From the NCBI RefSeq assembly GCF_900215295.1, contig NZ_OCMF01000002.1, forward strand, positions 186,001 through 250,000: a stretch of 64,000 nt of DNA, read 5' to 3'. Origin of the DNA: Salinimicrobium sediminis (GTDB lineage Bacteria; Bacteroidota; Bacteroidia; Flavobacteriales; Flavobacteriaceae). The notes below the pieces were generated by a model that worked only from the letters and a program-made list of their open reading frames with translations, made no database searches and was not told where the DNA came from. A program made the translations under genes and the position numbers. Numbering within the stretch: the first letter of the stretch is position 1; each line of letters begins with the position of its first letter. This document shows positions 25,587-34,441 of the stretch, piece by piece.

Positions 25587-26012
25587 CTATAATCGGGTAG
25601 GGACGGAGAATCTTTGATTGTGATTTCTTGAAAGATAGACGAAGTAATTATACAGTTTATAATTAACGTCATAACCGTAATCAATATTGGGATCATAATT
25701 GATCTCCCTTTCGTAAATATTTGGATCATACCTAAAAGGTTGCTTTACCCTGGCATTATAATCGGCCACAAGAAATTGATTTTTATTTTCAAGATAATCC
25801 TGTGAATAATAACCTTCGGGATGTGCCACAGCATTGAGGAAATAGGAAAATCCGGGATCAATTATAAGGATCTCATATTCCAGGCTGTCATTTGCGATTC
25901 TCACGGTATCACTTTCTGAAGCTACCGCGGTATCCTGCATTTTTCGGTCACGGGTAGAGGAGCAGCTGTAGATTCCTACCCCAAGGAATAGTATGAATAA
26001 AAAGTATTTCAT
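25587..26012 (-). CDS. DUF6146-type lipoprotein
   Basis: A 141-residue protein. A lipobox with Cys17 (GIYSC) follows a short hydrophobic stretch. The mature part contains EYEILIIDPGFSYFLN and a tyrosine-rich C-terminus (DYGYDVNYKLYNYF) characteristic of DUF6146 in Flavobacteriaceae. It should sit in a membrane leaflet facing the periplasm or outside. Function unknown. It is downstream of serA but separated by nearly 200 bases and a terminator. Confidence 0.82.
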   Translation of the reverse strand: MKYFLFILFLGVGIYSCSSTRDRKMQDTAVASESDTVRIANDSLEYEILIIDPGFSYFLNAVAHPEGYYSQDYLENKNQFLVADYNARVKQPFRYDPNIYEREINYDPNIDYGYDVNYKLYNYFVYLSRNHNQRFSVPTRL

Positions 26013-26153
26013 CTTGTTGTTTTTAAATTCTATTATGTTGGCAATTGAATTATTCTAGTCAATTAGACAATAAGTATTTGCTGATATTCAATATATTAAC
26101 CAAAAACCGAGCCAATCCAAGAGAGTTTTAATTGAGCTAATGATCTTCTAAAA

Positions 26154-26185
26154 AAAAAGTGCTTCTATTGACAGAAGCACTTTTT
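26154..26185 (-). terminator. Terminator after serA
   Basis: AAAAAGTGCTTCT pairs with AGAAGCACTTTTT across ATTGAC. On the minus strand it lies 24 bases after the end of serA and has a T-rich tail. Confidence 0.9.
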
Positions 26186-26208
26186 AGAGCAGTCTTAAAA
26201 ATCCTGAT

Positions 26209-27165
26209 CTATTTCAAAAGTTTGATCAGATGTTCTGCAAGTTCTTCTCCAATTCGTTCCTGGGCTTCGTTCGTAGCAGCACCAATGTGCGGGCTTAAAG
26301 AAACTCTCCCATTCATAAGTACTTTTAGAGCAGGAGTTGGCTCGTTTTCGAAGGTATCCAGGGCAGCAAAGGAGACTTTCCCATCTTCCAAAGCCTCTAT
26401 GAGTGCAACTTCATCAATTACACCTCCCCGGGCAGCATTAATGATTGCCACACCATCTTTCATTTGTTGCAATTCATTTTTACCAATGACTGGTTCCTTT
26501 TGTGACGGAATATGAAGCGTAATAAAATCGGCTTCTGCAATAAGTTCTTCCATAGGTAATTGTTTGACCGGAAGTTCCACTTTTTGGCCGTTAAAGAATT
26601 CAAGAGTTACATTAACTTCCTTTTCTTCAGAAGAGCTGGTGCAGGCGATCACATTCATCCCGACTCCCAGTCCTATTTTTGCCACTTCCTGACCAATGCG
26701 TCCAAAACCAATGATCCCGAGGGTTTTTCCTCTAAGTTCCCGGCCTCCCGCATAATTCTTTTTGAGCTCCTTGAACCTGGAATCACCCTCTAAAGGCATA
26801 TTCCGGTTGGAATCGTGCAAGAAACGAACTCCTCCATACAGGTGAGCGAAAACCAATTCGGCTACAGATGCCGAAGATGCCGCCGGAGTATTAAAAACCT
26901 TTAGGCCTTTACTGCGGGCATACTCCACGTCTATATTATCCATTCCAACTCCTGCACGACCTATGACCTTAAGAGTAGGGCAGGCGTCTATCAAATCTTT
27001 TCGCACCTTGGTGGCGCTACGTACTATAATTGCAGCTATTTCATTTTCATTGATGTAGTTGATCAATTGTTCCTGAGCAACTTTTGTAGTAATTACTTCA
27101 AAGCCGGCAGCTTCCAGCTGTTGTTTTCCGCCGGGAGCAATACCATCGTTTGCTAAAATCTTCAT
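26209..27165 (-). CDS. serA: D-3-phosphoglycerate dehydrogenase
   Basis: A 318-residue D-isomer-specific 2-hydroxyacid dehydrogenase. The Rossmann motif GFGRIG lies at about 157-162, followed by arginine in RGGVID, glutamate in FENEP and histidine in SPHIGA, which form the catalytic triad. It lacks the C-terminal ACT domain of Escherichia coli SerA, so serine feedback may be absent or act otherwise. It oxidises 3-phosphoglycerate with NAD, the first step of serine synthesis; the neighbour serC supports this over other hydroxyacids. The gap to serC is 26 bases, so they form an operon. Confidence 0.9.
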   Translation of the reverse strand: MKILANDGIAPGGKQQLEAAGFEVITTKVAQEQLINYINENEIAAIIVRSATKVRKDLIDACPTLKVIGRAGVGMDNIDVEYARSKGLKVFNTPAASSASVAELVFAHLYGGVRFLHDSNRNMPLEGDSRFKELKKNYAGGRELRGKTLGIIGFGRIGQEVAKIGLGVGMNVIACTSSSEEKEVNVTLEFFNGQKVELPVKQLPMEELIAEADFITLHIPSQKEPVIGKNELQQMKDGVAIINAARGGVIDEVALIEALEDGKVSFAALDTFENEPTPALKVLMNGRVSLSPHIGAATNEAQERIGEELAEHLIKLLK

Positions 27166-27191
27166 GAGTGGGATTTAGAAATATGTTTTAA

Positions 27192-28256
27192 TTAAGCTTT
27201 TCTTTCAAGTTCGCTCATTACATCTACCAACACCTGGACGCTCTCCAGGGAAAGGGCATTATACATAGAAGCACGATATCCACCCACACTTCTGTGGCCG
27301 TTAAGCCCGTTTATTCCCGCTTCCTTCCACATCGCGTCAAAGCTTTCTTTAAGATCGTCATTAATAAGATTAAAAGTAGCGTTCATGTTAGAACGATCCT
27401 TTTTCTCAGCATAACCTTCAAAAAGCGGATTTATATCGATCTCTGAATACAGCAGATTTGCTTTTTTCTCGTTTTGTTCCTCAATTCCTGCTATTCCTCC
27501 ATTCTTTTTGAGCCATCTCATTGTGAGTAGGGAAACATATACTGCATAGACTGCAGGGGTATTGAACATACTTGCTTTATTGAGGTGCACCCTGTAATCC
27601 ATCATGGATGGTACAGAACGGTCAACTTTTCCAAGAATATCTTCCTTGATCACCACCAGAGTAGTTCCCGCTGGACCCATATTTTTCTGAGCCCCGGCAT
27701 AGATAAGGTCGAATTTGGAAAAATCCATTTGCCTTGAGAAAATGTCACTGCTCATATCGCAGATCATCGGTTTGGGCGTATTTGGAAATTCTTTGATCTG
27801 GGTGCCGTAGATAGTATTGTTGCTGGTGCAATGGAAGTAATCAACGTCTGAAGGTATGAAATAGCCCTTTGGAATGTATTTAAAATCTTTATCGGCAGAG
27901 GAGGCTACTTCGGTAACTTCTCCGAAGAATTTCGCTTCCTTGATAGCTTTAGTACTCCAGGTTCCGGTATTTAAATATGCTGCCTTTGTCTGCAGTAGAT
28001 TATAGGGAACCATGAGGAACTGCAAGCTGGCACCTCCCTGGAGGAACAAAGCTTTATAACCTTTACCCTCCAGCCCCAACAGCTCTAAAGCAAGGCTGCG
28101 GGCTTCTTCCATTACATCTACAAAATCTTTGCTGCGGTGGGAAATTTCCAGGATTGATAATCCAGAATTATTAAAATCTAATATTGCCTGTGATGCCTCC
28201 TGAAATACTTCCTGCGGAAGAATACAAGGTCCGGCACTGTAGTTATGTCTTTTCAT
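27192..28256 (-). CDS. serC: Phosphoserine aminotransferase
   Basis: A 354-residue class V aminotransferase. The N-terminus YSAGPCILPQEV and the PLP-lysine motif YAGAQKNMGPAG (about residue 195) are diagnostic of SerC, along with QGGASLQF and GHRSVGGYRAS at the phosphate site. It converts 3-phosphohydroxypyruvate and glutamate to phosphoserine. The gene is directly upstream of serA. Length is normal for the family. Confidence 0.95.
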   Translation of the reverse strand: MKRHNYSAGPCILPQEVFQEASQAILDFNNSGLSILEISHRSKDFVDVMEEARSLALELLGLEGKGYKALFLQGGASLQFLMVPYNLLQTKAAYLNTGTWSTKAIKEAKFFGEVTEVASSADKDFKYIPKGYFIPSDVDYFHCTSNNTIYGTQIKEFPNTPKPMICDMSSDIFSRQMDFSKFDLIYAGAQKNMGPAGTTLVVIKEDILGKVDRSVPSMMDYRVHLNKASMFNTPAVYAVYVSLLTMRWLKKNGGIAGIEEQNEKKANLLYSEIDINPLFEGYAEKKDRSNMNATFNLINDDLKESFDAMWKEAGINGLNGHRSVGGYRASMYNALSLESVQVLVDVMSELERKA

Positions 28257-28355
28257 ATTTGCTTTTTAACAGTTACAAATATGAGAAAATCAAAGCGCAT
28301 TTCCTGCTAATGAAATGATAATTTAGGATGAAAAGCCGCTAAAAACTGAAGGTTT

Positions 28356-29441
28356 TCAAACTTTTTCAATCAAAAAGGATAGAGTATCAACATTATCTGC
28401 ATAATCCCATAATTGTGGCTGCTGGGTTTGTCCAAATCTCACTTCATTTTCTACCACCTGATTCCCAACCACACACTGGATCTCCTCTTTTCTGGAGGTA
28501 AGTTCCTTTCGAACCGACTCCAGATCCTCATACCTTTCATAGAACAAGGTTGCAATGGGAGAACTCAGGGACCGGTCTTCCTTGAGGATCAAAAATCCGT
28601 TTTCAAGCAACTTGTATAGGCTCATTAGGTAAACCGCTTTATTGTAATCGTAGTTATTGGCGTACTTAGCTTGATTCACTATGGTATTCCAGGGGTAAAT
28701 GGCTTCAAAAAAAGCATTGAAATCATATCCTTGAGGCACGTATAATTTTGAAACATTCCTGCAACCTAAGCCATAATACCTAAAGATGTCTTCTCCCAAA
28801 GCTGCAAGTTCATCGGTAGTTTCATTTCCGGTTAATACGGCCACAGAATTTCGGTTCTTCCTGATGATGGAAGGTTTTCCTGCAAAATAGTATTCGAAGT
28901 AACGCGCAGTATTATTGCTTCCGGTAGCGATAACAGCATCAAAATTTGTCATTTTTGAAGCCCCGTCCCTGGAATCGGGAAGGATCTCGATAGTGTCTTT
29001 AAATTCCGGGGCAATTGCAATAAGATAATCAGCCAGCACAGGTAAAAGCAGCTTATCGTTGGAGGATTGCTTTACCAGCACCTTGTGGCCACTCACAAGA
29101 ACCGAAATAAAATCATGGAACCCCACCAACGGGATATTTCCTGCCATGATCACCCCAACAGTTTTGGGAGTCACCTGCTGAAAATTATATCCGGAAAGCC
29201 ATTTTTGGAGATTTGCTTCAGTTAAAGCTTCACTCCATTGTTCCATTGCAAAAAGCACATTTTCAAGAGTGAACCAGCCGTTGTGATGCACTGCAGCTTC
29301 AATTTTTTCTTTCAGTAATTCAAAATATGGATCGTTATGCGGCACCTGCTCCTGCTTTTCTATGCCCGATCTTTTGAACTGACTAAGAAACCGGCCAAGG
29401 TCTTCCAACTTCTTTCTGCGCTGCTCGATTGTCATCTCCAT
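28356..29441 (-). CDS. LuxC-like acyl-CoA reductase
   Basis: A 361-residue protein of the acyl-CoA reductase (PF05893) family. Catalytic cysteine lies in YYGLGCRNVS at about 230, and the NAD-binding region includes VIMAGNIPLVGFHDF and ATGSNNTARYFEYYF. LuxC-type enzymes reduce fatty acyl groups to aldehydes for bioluminescence, but no luxE, luxD or luciferase is present and this flavobacterial gene is a widespread single-copy type; its product is unknown. Two start codons are possible six bases apart; I kept the first. It is divergent from the ferredoxin gene over a double promoter. Confidence 0.87.
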   Translation of the reverse strand: MEMTIEQRRKKLEDLGRFLSQFKRSGIEKQEQVPHNDPYFELLKEKIEAAVHHNGWFTLENVLFAMEQWSEALTEANLQKWLSGYNFQQVTPKTVGVIMAGNIPLVGFHDFISVLVSGHKVLVKQSSNDKLLLPVLADYLIAIAPEFKDTIEILPDSRDGASKMTNFDAVIATGSNNTARYFEYYFAGKPSIIRKNRNSVAVLTGNETTDELAALGEDIFRYYGLGCRNVSKLYVPQGYDFNAFFEAIYPWNTIVNQAKYANNYDYNKAVYLMSLYKLLENGFLILKEDRSLSSPIATLFYERYEDLESVRKELTSRKEEIQCVVGNQVVENEVRFGQTQQPQLWDYADNVDTLSFLIEKV

Positions 29442-29443
29442 AT

Positions 29444-29474
29444 TTGTTTAAGAACTGTTTTGGCTTTAAATTTG
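29444..29474 (+). promoter_or_regulatory. Promoter of the ferredoxin gene
   Basis: TTG at 29444-29446 and TAAATTTG at 29467-29474 are 20 bases apart. Transcription would begin near 29481, leaving a leader of about 19 bases before the ATG at 29500. Confidence 0.75.
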
Positions 29475-29476
29475 TG

Positions 29477-29850
<374 letters not shown>

Positions 29851-29900
29851 AAGAGCAAAAAATAAAGAGGCAAGAACCAAAACTTGATTTTTAAACAAAA

Positions 29901-29931
29901 AAAAAGACCTGCAAATTTGCAGGTCTTTTTT
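29901..29931. terminator. Bidirectional terminator between ferredoxin and FKBP genes
   Basis: AAAAAGACCTGCAAA pairs with TTTGCAGGTCTTTTT with no unpaired base except a tight turn, followed by T residues. It serves two convergent genes. Confidence 0.92.
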
Positions 29932-29948
29932 GTTTCTATAGAAGAATA

Positions 29949-30377
29949 TTATTTGATCTCTACAACTTCCAGATCAAAAATAAGGTCTTTTCCTGCCAAT
30001 GGGTGATTCCCGTCAACAACAATAGTTTCTTCCTTAACTTCTTTCACTACAAGATTCATTTCACGTCCGTCAGGACTTTTAGAAACCAATCCCATTCCAG
30101 GTTCCGGCTTAATTTCTTCAGGTAGCTGACTTTTTTCAACTTCCTGGATAAGCTCTTCTCTTGGAGCTCCATAAGCTTCATCTGCAGGGATCTCGATAGT
30201 TTTCTTTTCATTCACCTTCATATCCAGCAATCCTTTCTCAAACCCGGGGATCAATTGTCCCTGTCCCATGGTGAACTCAATTGGTTCTCTTTCCAAAGAA
30301 CTGTCAAAGATCTGCCCATCGGTAAGTTTTCCGGTGTAATGTACTCTTACTGTGTCATTTTGTTTAACCTGACTCAT
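29949..30377 (-). CDS. SlyD-type FKBP peptidyl-prolyl isomerase
   Basis: About 142 residues. The FKBP core begins VKQNDTVRVHYTGKLTDGQIFDSS and continues with a smaller insert-in-flap domain (AYGAPREELIQEV, GMGLVSKSPDG) and the C-terminal NHPLAGKDLIFDLEV, as in SlyD. It lacks the His-rich metal tail of E. coli SlyD. It speeds proline isomerisation and acts as a chaperone in the cytoplasm. The chosen ATG gives MSQVKQNDTV; an adjacent ATG adds one residue, and a TTG at 30395 is unlikely. Confidence 0.92.
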   Translation of the reverse strand: MSQVKQNDTVRVHYTGKLTDGQIFDSSLEREPIEFTMGQGQLIPGFEKGLLDMKVNEKKTIEIPADEAYGAPREELIQEVEKSQLPEEIKPEPGMGLVSKSPDGREMNLVVKEVKEETIVVDGNHPLAGKDLIFDLEVVEIK

Positions 30378-30593
30378 CATAAATGTGTTTTTCAATTAAA
30401 ATAATTCGGGAAATGGAAATCAAACAGAAAATAAAAAGGAAGGACCTTAACAGCGCTGGGAAAAATCTCATTTCGCGATGCAAAGGTACCATTATAATGG
30501 CGGAAAGCCAAAAATATGCAGGTTTAGTGAGATATATAAGGTAGATAGTAGCTTAAGCTTAAAATAAACCTGCAAAAAAAGAGTTTACTTGCA

Positions 30594-30601
30594 TAATTTT
30601 G
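30594..30601 (+). promoter_or_regulatory. -7 box (TAATTTTG) before the 3D-domain gene
   Basis: TAATTTTG matches TAnnTTTG; a start near 30608 leaves a leader of about 50 bases. No clear TTG is seen at the -33 position. The rest of the spacer 30378-30657 shows only a short palindrome (CCATTATAATGG at 30489-30500). Confidence 0.4.
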
Positions 30602-30657
30602 AAACTGCTTCTCTTAAAGCAGGGTTAAGAGTTAAGGTTAATTTTTAAATTTTTAGT

Positions 30658-31110
30658 ATGTTGGTATTAATGATCTCTGAAAAGCTCATTTTTAAATTCC
30701 TGATGCTTCCGCTATTTTTTATTGGCGGATTTGGAAGTTGTGAAGAAGCTGCAGAAGCAGAAATGAACAATTTTGAAGACTGGCAGACCATTACGGTTAC
30801 AGCTTCGGCTTACAATTCATTAAAAATTCAGGGACAGGGAAACCCCGAGATCACTGCCTGGGGTGATACCCTTGCACCAGATGTATTGTCTATAGCTGTT
30901 TCAAGAGACCTGATCAAAAAGGGATTAAAACATAATACTCCTGTAATTATTGAAGGCTTTGAAGGGATTTTTATAGTAAATGATAAAATGCACCCGCGAT
31001 GGAGGAACAAAATCGACATCTATATGGGAGAAGATAAGGAGAAAGCCCTCAAGTGGGGGCGAAGAAAGGTACAGATCTCCTATCCGCCTATAGAGCCACC
31101 GGGGGAATAA
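30658..31110 (+). CDS. 3D-domain (double-psi barrel) protein, probable lipoprotein
   Basis: A 150-residue protein with an N-terminal hydrophobic stretch ending in GFGSC (Cys28, weak lipobox). The mature part has ITVTASAYNSLKIQ, TAWGDTLAP, IAVSRDLIKKGL, VNDKMHPRWRNKIDIYMG and WGRRKVQI, matching the 3D domain (PF06725) related to MltA and Sps. The aspartates in the DKMH and IDIYMG motifs are the 3D signature. Catalytic activity on peptidoglycan is possible but unproven. It stops 11 bases before the PAP2 ATG. Confidence 0.82.
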   Translation: MLVLMISEKLIFKFLMLPLFFIGGFGSCEEAAEAEMNNFEDWQTITVTASAYNSLKIQGQGNPEITAWGDTLAPDVLSIAVSRDLIKKGLKHNTPVIIEGFEGIFIVNDKMHPRWRNKIDIYMGEDKEKALKWGRRKVQISYPPIEPPGE

Positions 31111-31121
31111 ACCAACGAACT

Positions 31122-31889
31122 ATGATAAAAGGGATAAAGGATTATCTAAACGATTTTGTAGAGTTTTTCAGAAAACATGTTTCAAGGGAACATCCCGATT
31201 ACGCCCTTTATGTACTTATATTTTTTGCCTTTGTAGTTTTTATTCTGGGAACCAACTTTTTCGTTGAACTTACCGAACAGGTCCAGGGAGAAACAATCGA
31301 TTCCTTTGACAATAGAGTTACAGATTATGTTACTTCATTTAGAACTCCGGGACTAAACGGCTTCTTTCAGTTTGTTACAGATCTTGGAGATGTCTATGCC
31401 TATCTTGTTGCTACAACCCTTGCTGCAATGTTCTTCTTCTTTAAGCTGAAGAATAAAAAGTTTATTTTTCAATTACTTGGAGTACTCATACTTTCTGCCC
31501 TTGCAAATATTGCTCTCAAAAGAGCCTTTGACAGGGCACGTCCCACGATTGAACATCTTGTAGTAGTGGAAACTCTAAGCTACCCCAGTGGTCACGCCAT
31601 GAGCGCCATGGCCTTTTACGGATTCCTGATCTACCTGGTTTTTAAGATCAAGATGTATCAATGGCTCAGAATATTTTTAGCCCTGCTGTTTGCAGCCCTC
31701 ATTTTTGCTATCGGGTTAAGTCGAATTTACCTGGGCGTTCATTTCCCTTCAGATGTCTTAGGTGGCTTCATAGCTGGCTTGATCTGGGTGGCCTTTTGCG
31801 TGGTATTGTTCAATATCATTGACCTCCTAAGACAGCGACGAATAAGATACAGTAGTGTAAAGGAAGAGGAGGAGAACCTGGAAGAATAG
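31122..31889 (+). CDS. PAP2-family membrane phosphatase
   Basis: About 255 residues and five or six membrane helices. Motif 1 is KRAFDRARP, motif 2 YPSGHAMS and motif 3 SRIYLGVHFPSDVLGG, so the catalytic histidines and arginine are all present. Unlike the PAP2-type protein at 7410-8249 this one is a typical integral enzyme for lipid phosphates or undecaprenyl pyrophosphate. The ATG at 31122 was chosen over a GTG-type extension at 31053, which would overlap the previous gene. Extreme C-terminus is acidic. Confidence 0.9.
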   Translation: MIKGIKDYLNDFVEFFRKHVSREHPDYALYVLIFFAFVVFILGTNFFVELTEQVQGETIDSFDNRVTDYVTSFRTPGLNGFFQFVTDLGDVYAYLVATTLAAMFFFFKLKNKKFIFQLLGVLILSALANIALKRAFDRARPTIEHLVVVETLSYPSGHAMSAMAFYGFLIYLVFKIKMYQWLRIFLALLFAALIFAIGLSRIYLGVHFPSDVLGGFIAGLIWVAFCVVLFNIIDLLRQRRIRYSSVKEEEENLEE

Positions 31890-31967
31890 CAGCCCCGATT
31901 CTTATAATTATGTTATAGTGGCAGAGCTTACGAAAGAGATTTTTTATCTTTTCGGGTAAATAGGAAA

Positions 31968-32600
31968 ATGAGTCCCAAGATCATCTATAATTCTACGCCT
32001 TACCTGGTATTGGAATTCATTATTTTTTACGTTTTTCTACCTTTTATAGCTAACAGACATCTTGATGGCTGGTTAAAGATCATTCCCTTATTCCTCATTG
32101 CCGGCTTGTTCCTGTTCATGTTGCTGCAGGATCATACTTTTGACAAGACAAGGCTTACCCGTTTTGAAAAGGCCTATGTGGGCAAGAGCATATTGAGAAT
32201 GATCCTTATAACTATTTTATTGTTGTGGTTCACCTGGTGGATCTTTCCGGAATTATTTTTCATGTATCCTATGGAAGATTTTACGGGATACGTGATCACC
32301 TTTTTTCTATATCCTGTAGCTTCGGTCTTTCCGCAGGAAATTATTTACCGGGTGTATTATTTCCACCGCTATAAACACCTGGTGCCCGAGAAATACCTGC
32401 TCATGCTTAGCAATGCCGTCATCTTTGGTTTGACCCATTTCATTTATGGCAATTGGGTGGCACCCATAGCAACATTTTTGGCAGCCTGGATCTTTATTTA
32501 CAACTACTTTCAAACGAAAAGTTTACTGAATGTAAGCCTTGAGCATTACTTCTATGGTCTCATCATGTTCACCATAGGCTTCGGATATTTTTTTCAGTAA
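31968..32600 (+). CDS. CPBP-type intramembrane protease family protein
   Basis: A 210-residue protein with about six membrane helices. Conserved CPBP (Abi/CAAX) motifs are seen: QEIIYR with Glu124 and Arg128, FGLTHF with His157, and a third histidine region (SLEHYFYG). The usual EExxxR is QExxxR here, so the first glutamate is glutamine. Family members cleave membrane proteins or take part in bacteriocin immunity; the function here is unknown. It lies 78 bases after the PAP2 gene. Confidence 0.82.
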   Translation: MSPKIIYNSTPYLVLEFIIFYVFLPFIANRHLDGWLKIIPLFLIAGLFLFMLLQDHTFDKTRLTRFEKAYVGKSILRMILITILLLWFTWWIFPELFFMYPMEDFTGYVITFFLYPVASVFPQEIIYRVYYFHRYKHLVPEKYLLMLSNAVIFGLTHFIYGNWVAPIATFLAAWIFIYNYFQTKSLLNVSLEHYFYGLIMFTIGFGYFFQ

Positions 32601-32612
32601 AAGAAAGGATTA

Positions 32613-32747
32613 TCAGATCCCAAGATTGGACAGAAGCCACCAAAGTATGATAAAAACCACTATGGTGCCTAAGCATCCACAACCGGTCTTACCTCCTAAT
32701 TTCTTTGCGCCCCAACCCGCTAACAGGGCTCTGATAATCTTTCTCAT
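32613..32747 (-). CDS. Small membrane protein with GCGCLG motif
   Basis: A predicted 44-residue protein starting MRKIIRALLAGWGAKKLGG, followed by TGCGCLGTIVVFIILWWLL, which forms one membrane helix. I used the ATG at 32745-32747 because the upstream codons look like non-coding sequence. The cysteine and glycine pattern is shared by small bacterial membrane proteins of unknown role. It converges with the CPBP gene. Confidence 0.55.
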   Translation of the reverse strand: MRKIIRALLAGWGAKKLGGKTGCGCLGTIVVFIILWWLLSNLGI

Positions 32748-32871
32748 AGCAATTTTTTTTTTAAAAGTAAACGGAACTGACATTCTACCGGGCATCTTTA
32801 GGATTTCTTTAATTCCTTTTTATCAATCTTCCTAAAAAATAGATTTTTTGATTACCTTGAAAATAAAAACC

Positions 32872-33699
32872 ATGAAACCATTATTTATGATCTTCTTCGT
32901 CTGCGGAAGCTTCGCCTTTGCACAAGATCAAAAAGTGCCCGAGATCAAACTTACCGGTTTTAGCCATCCCGAATCTGTTATTTATGACGCAGGGACCGAA
33001 TATTTTTATGTCTCCAATATGGCCGACAAAACTGAAGGGGACGGATTTATCTCCAGGATCTCCCGAAAATGGAAAGAGCAGGACCATACCTGGGTCACCG
33101 GCCTTGACGATCCAAAAGGAATGGTAATTAAGAAAAACAAGCTGTATGTAACCGATGTCACCCAACTTGTAGAAATTGATCTTCAATCCGGAGAGGTTTT
33201 AAAACGTATTCCAGTTGAAGGCTCGCAGTCCCTTAATGATCCTGCTTTAGATGAAAATGGAGTGCTCTATTTTTCAGATCTTGCAGCAGGCAGCATTTAT
33301 AAAATGAACGAAGCCGGGGAAATAAAAGAGTGGCTCAAAAGTTCGGAATTGGAGAGACCTAACGGATTATTCCTAACACCAGAATATATTCTGGTTGCAG
33401 CCTGGGGCCAGGAACAAAATGGAAATTTTTTAAAAATTGACAGAAAGACCAGGGAGGTCACCCCGATATCCAAAAATGGAATTGGAAACCTGGATGGCAT
33501 CCAACCTAAGGCCGATGGAGAATATTTTATTTCTGACTGGGCTTCAGGAAAGATCTATACTATAGATATGAAGGGCAATCTTTCAGAAGAATTCACTTCA
33601 GAAAAAAGTTCGGGAGACATCCTTTTTCAGCAGGATGAAAATAAACTTTACCTCCCAATGAACCTTCAAAACGAGATTTGGATCTACAACCTGAATTAG
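32872..33699 (+). CDS. Exported SMP-30/gluconolactonase-like beta-propeller protein
   Basis: About 275 residues after the ATG at 32872; an earlier ATG at 32848 adds eight residues in front of the signal peptide and is less likely. A signal peptide (MKPLFMIFFVCGSFAFAQ) is followed by a six-bladed-propeller-like pattern: HPESVIYDAGTEYFYVSNM, DDPKGMVI, NDPALDENGVLYFSD, ERPNGLFLTPEYILVA, LDGIQPKADGEYFISDW. Metal-binding asparagines and aspartates of the family are plausible. The enzymatic activity is unproven; a lactonase is one option. Convergent with the ACT-like gene. Confidence 0.85.
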   Translation: MKPLFMIFFVCGSFAFAQDQKVPEIKLTGFSHPESVIYDAGTEYFYVSNMADKTEGDGFISRISRKWKEQDHTWVTGLDDPKGMVIKKNKLYVTDVTQLVEIDLQSGEVLKRIPVEGSQSLNDPALDENGVLYFSDLAAGSIYKMNEAGEIKEWLKSSELERPNGLFLTPEYILVAAWGQEQNGNFLKIDRKTREVTPISKNGIGNLDGIQPKADGEYFISDWASGKIYTIDMKGNLSEEFTSEKSSGDILFQQDENKLYLPMNLQNEIWIYNLN

Positions 33700-34343
33700 T
33701 TGGATTTGATCTCGTTCATTAGCAAAAATGCCTGATTCACATATTCCTTCTCCAAAAAAAGCGTAAAATAGTTTGAAGTTGAAATGATCTCGTAAACAGG
33801 AATTCCCTCGTATGCCAGGAGCTTAAAAATGTAAAAATAAAGACCTACTGTTTTGGTATTCTTTTCGGGCAGGGCAATGGTGATCGAAGATAGTTCTTCA
33901 GAAACGCTTACCAGCTGCTCATCTTTAAAGATCTTCTGAATAAGCGGTTGCAGAGTCGTAGAGACCAGGAAATTACTTTCCTGAAAGTTACTCGAATAAT
34001 TGAGGAAGATCCCGTTTTGATCTTTAATAGCGTTGAGTAATTCTGCCTTTCGGGCTATAATATCCTTGGAATTCAAATAAGTATATTCGGTAATTCCCGA
34101 ACGCACAATCATATCTCCCAGCTCCCTGAAATTCTTCGCATTGAACTTACTTCTTTTTGGATGGTACCTGCGCAGGGCCATAATAATGGACCCCTGTTTC
34201 ACCGGTTTTCGCATCTCCTTTTCTACCTGCGGTTGCAGATCGGCCGCCAGGGAACTAAAATTAATAATATTTCGCGCCAGGGCATCGTCCAGAAAAGGCT
34301 GATGTTTTATAATATCATGTACACAGGTACTTATCGTCTTCAT
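33696..34343 (-). CDS. ACT-domain-like protein paired with aspartokinase
   Basis: A 215-residue cytoplasmic protein. The C-terminal third alternates strands and helices in an ACT-like way (SSITIALPEKNTKTVGLYF, IFKLLAYEGIPVYEI, NYFTLFLEKEYVNQAFLLM), similar to the regulatory ends of aspartokinases. The N-terminal part resembles a helical DNA- or protein-binding domain (MALRRYHPKRSK). It is divergent from the aspartokinase gene with 98 bases between and could be a separate regulator of it. No exact family is recognised. A -7-like TATCTTTG at 34366-34373 on this strand may belong to its promoter. Confidence 0.8.
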   Translation of the reverse strand: MKTISTCVHDIIKHQPFLDDALARNIINFSSLAADLQPQVEKEMRKPVKQGSIIMALRRYHPKRSKFNAKNFRELGDMIVRSGITEYTYLNSKDIIARKAELLNAIKDQNGIFLNYSSNFQESNFLVSTTLQPLIQKIFKDEQLVSVSEELSSITIALPEKNTKTVGLYFYIFKLLAYEGIPVYEIISTSNYFTLFLEKEYVNQAFLLMNEIKSN

Positions 34344-34441
34344 GTTAAATAATATACATTTTGTGCAAAGATATAAAAAAGACCCGGTTTTTTTTATTGG
34401 CTAAAAATCATCCTGTAATTATGCACTTTGGAAATTAGAAT

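Noticed and set aside
28356-29441. A lux operon
   Set aside because: Only the luxC-like gene is present; no luciferase, thioesterase or synthetase genes are near.
30489-30500. CCATTATAATGG palindrome in the spacer between FKBP and 3D-domain genes
   Set aside because: Short A/T-rich palindromes are expected by chance; no second copy was seen.
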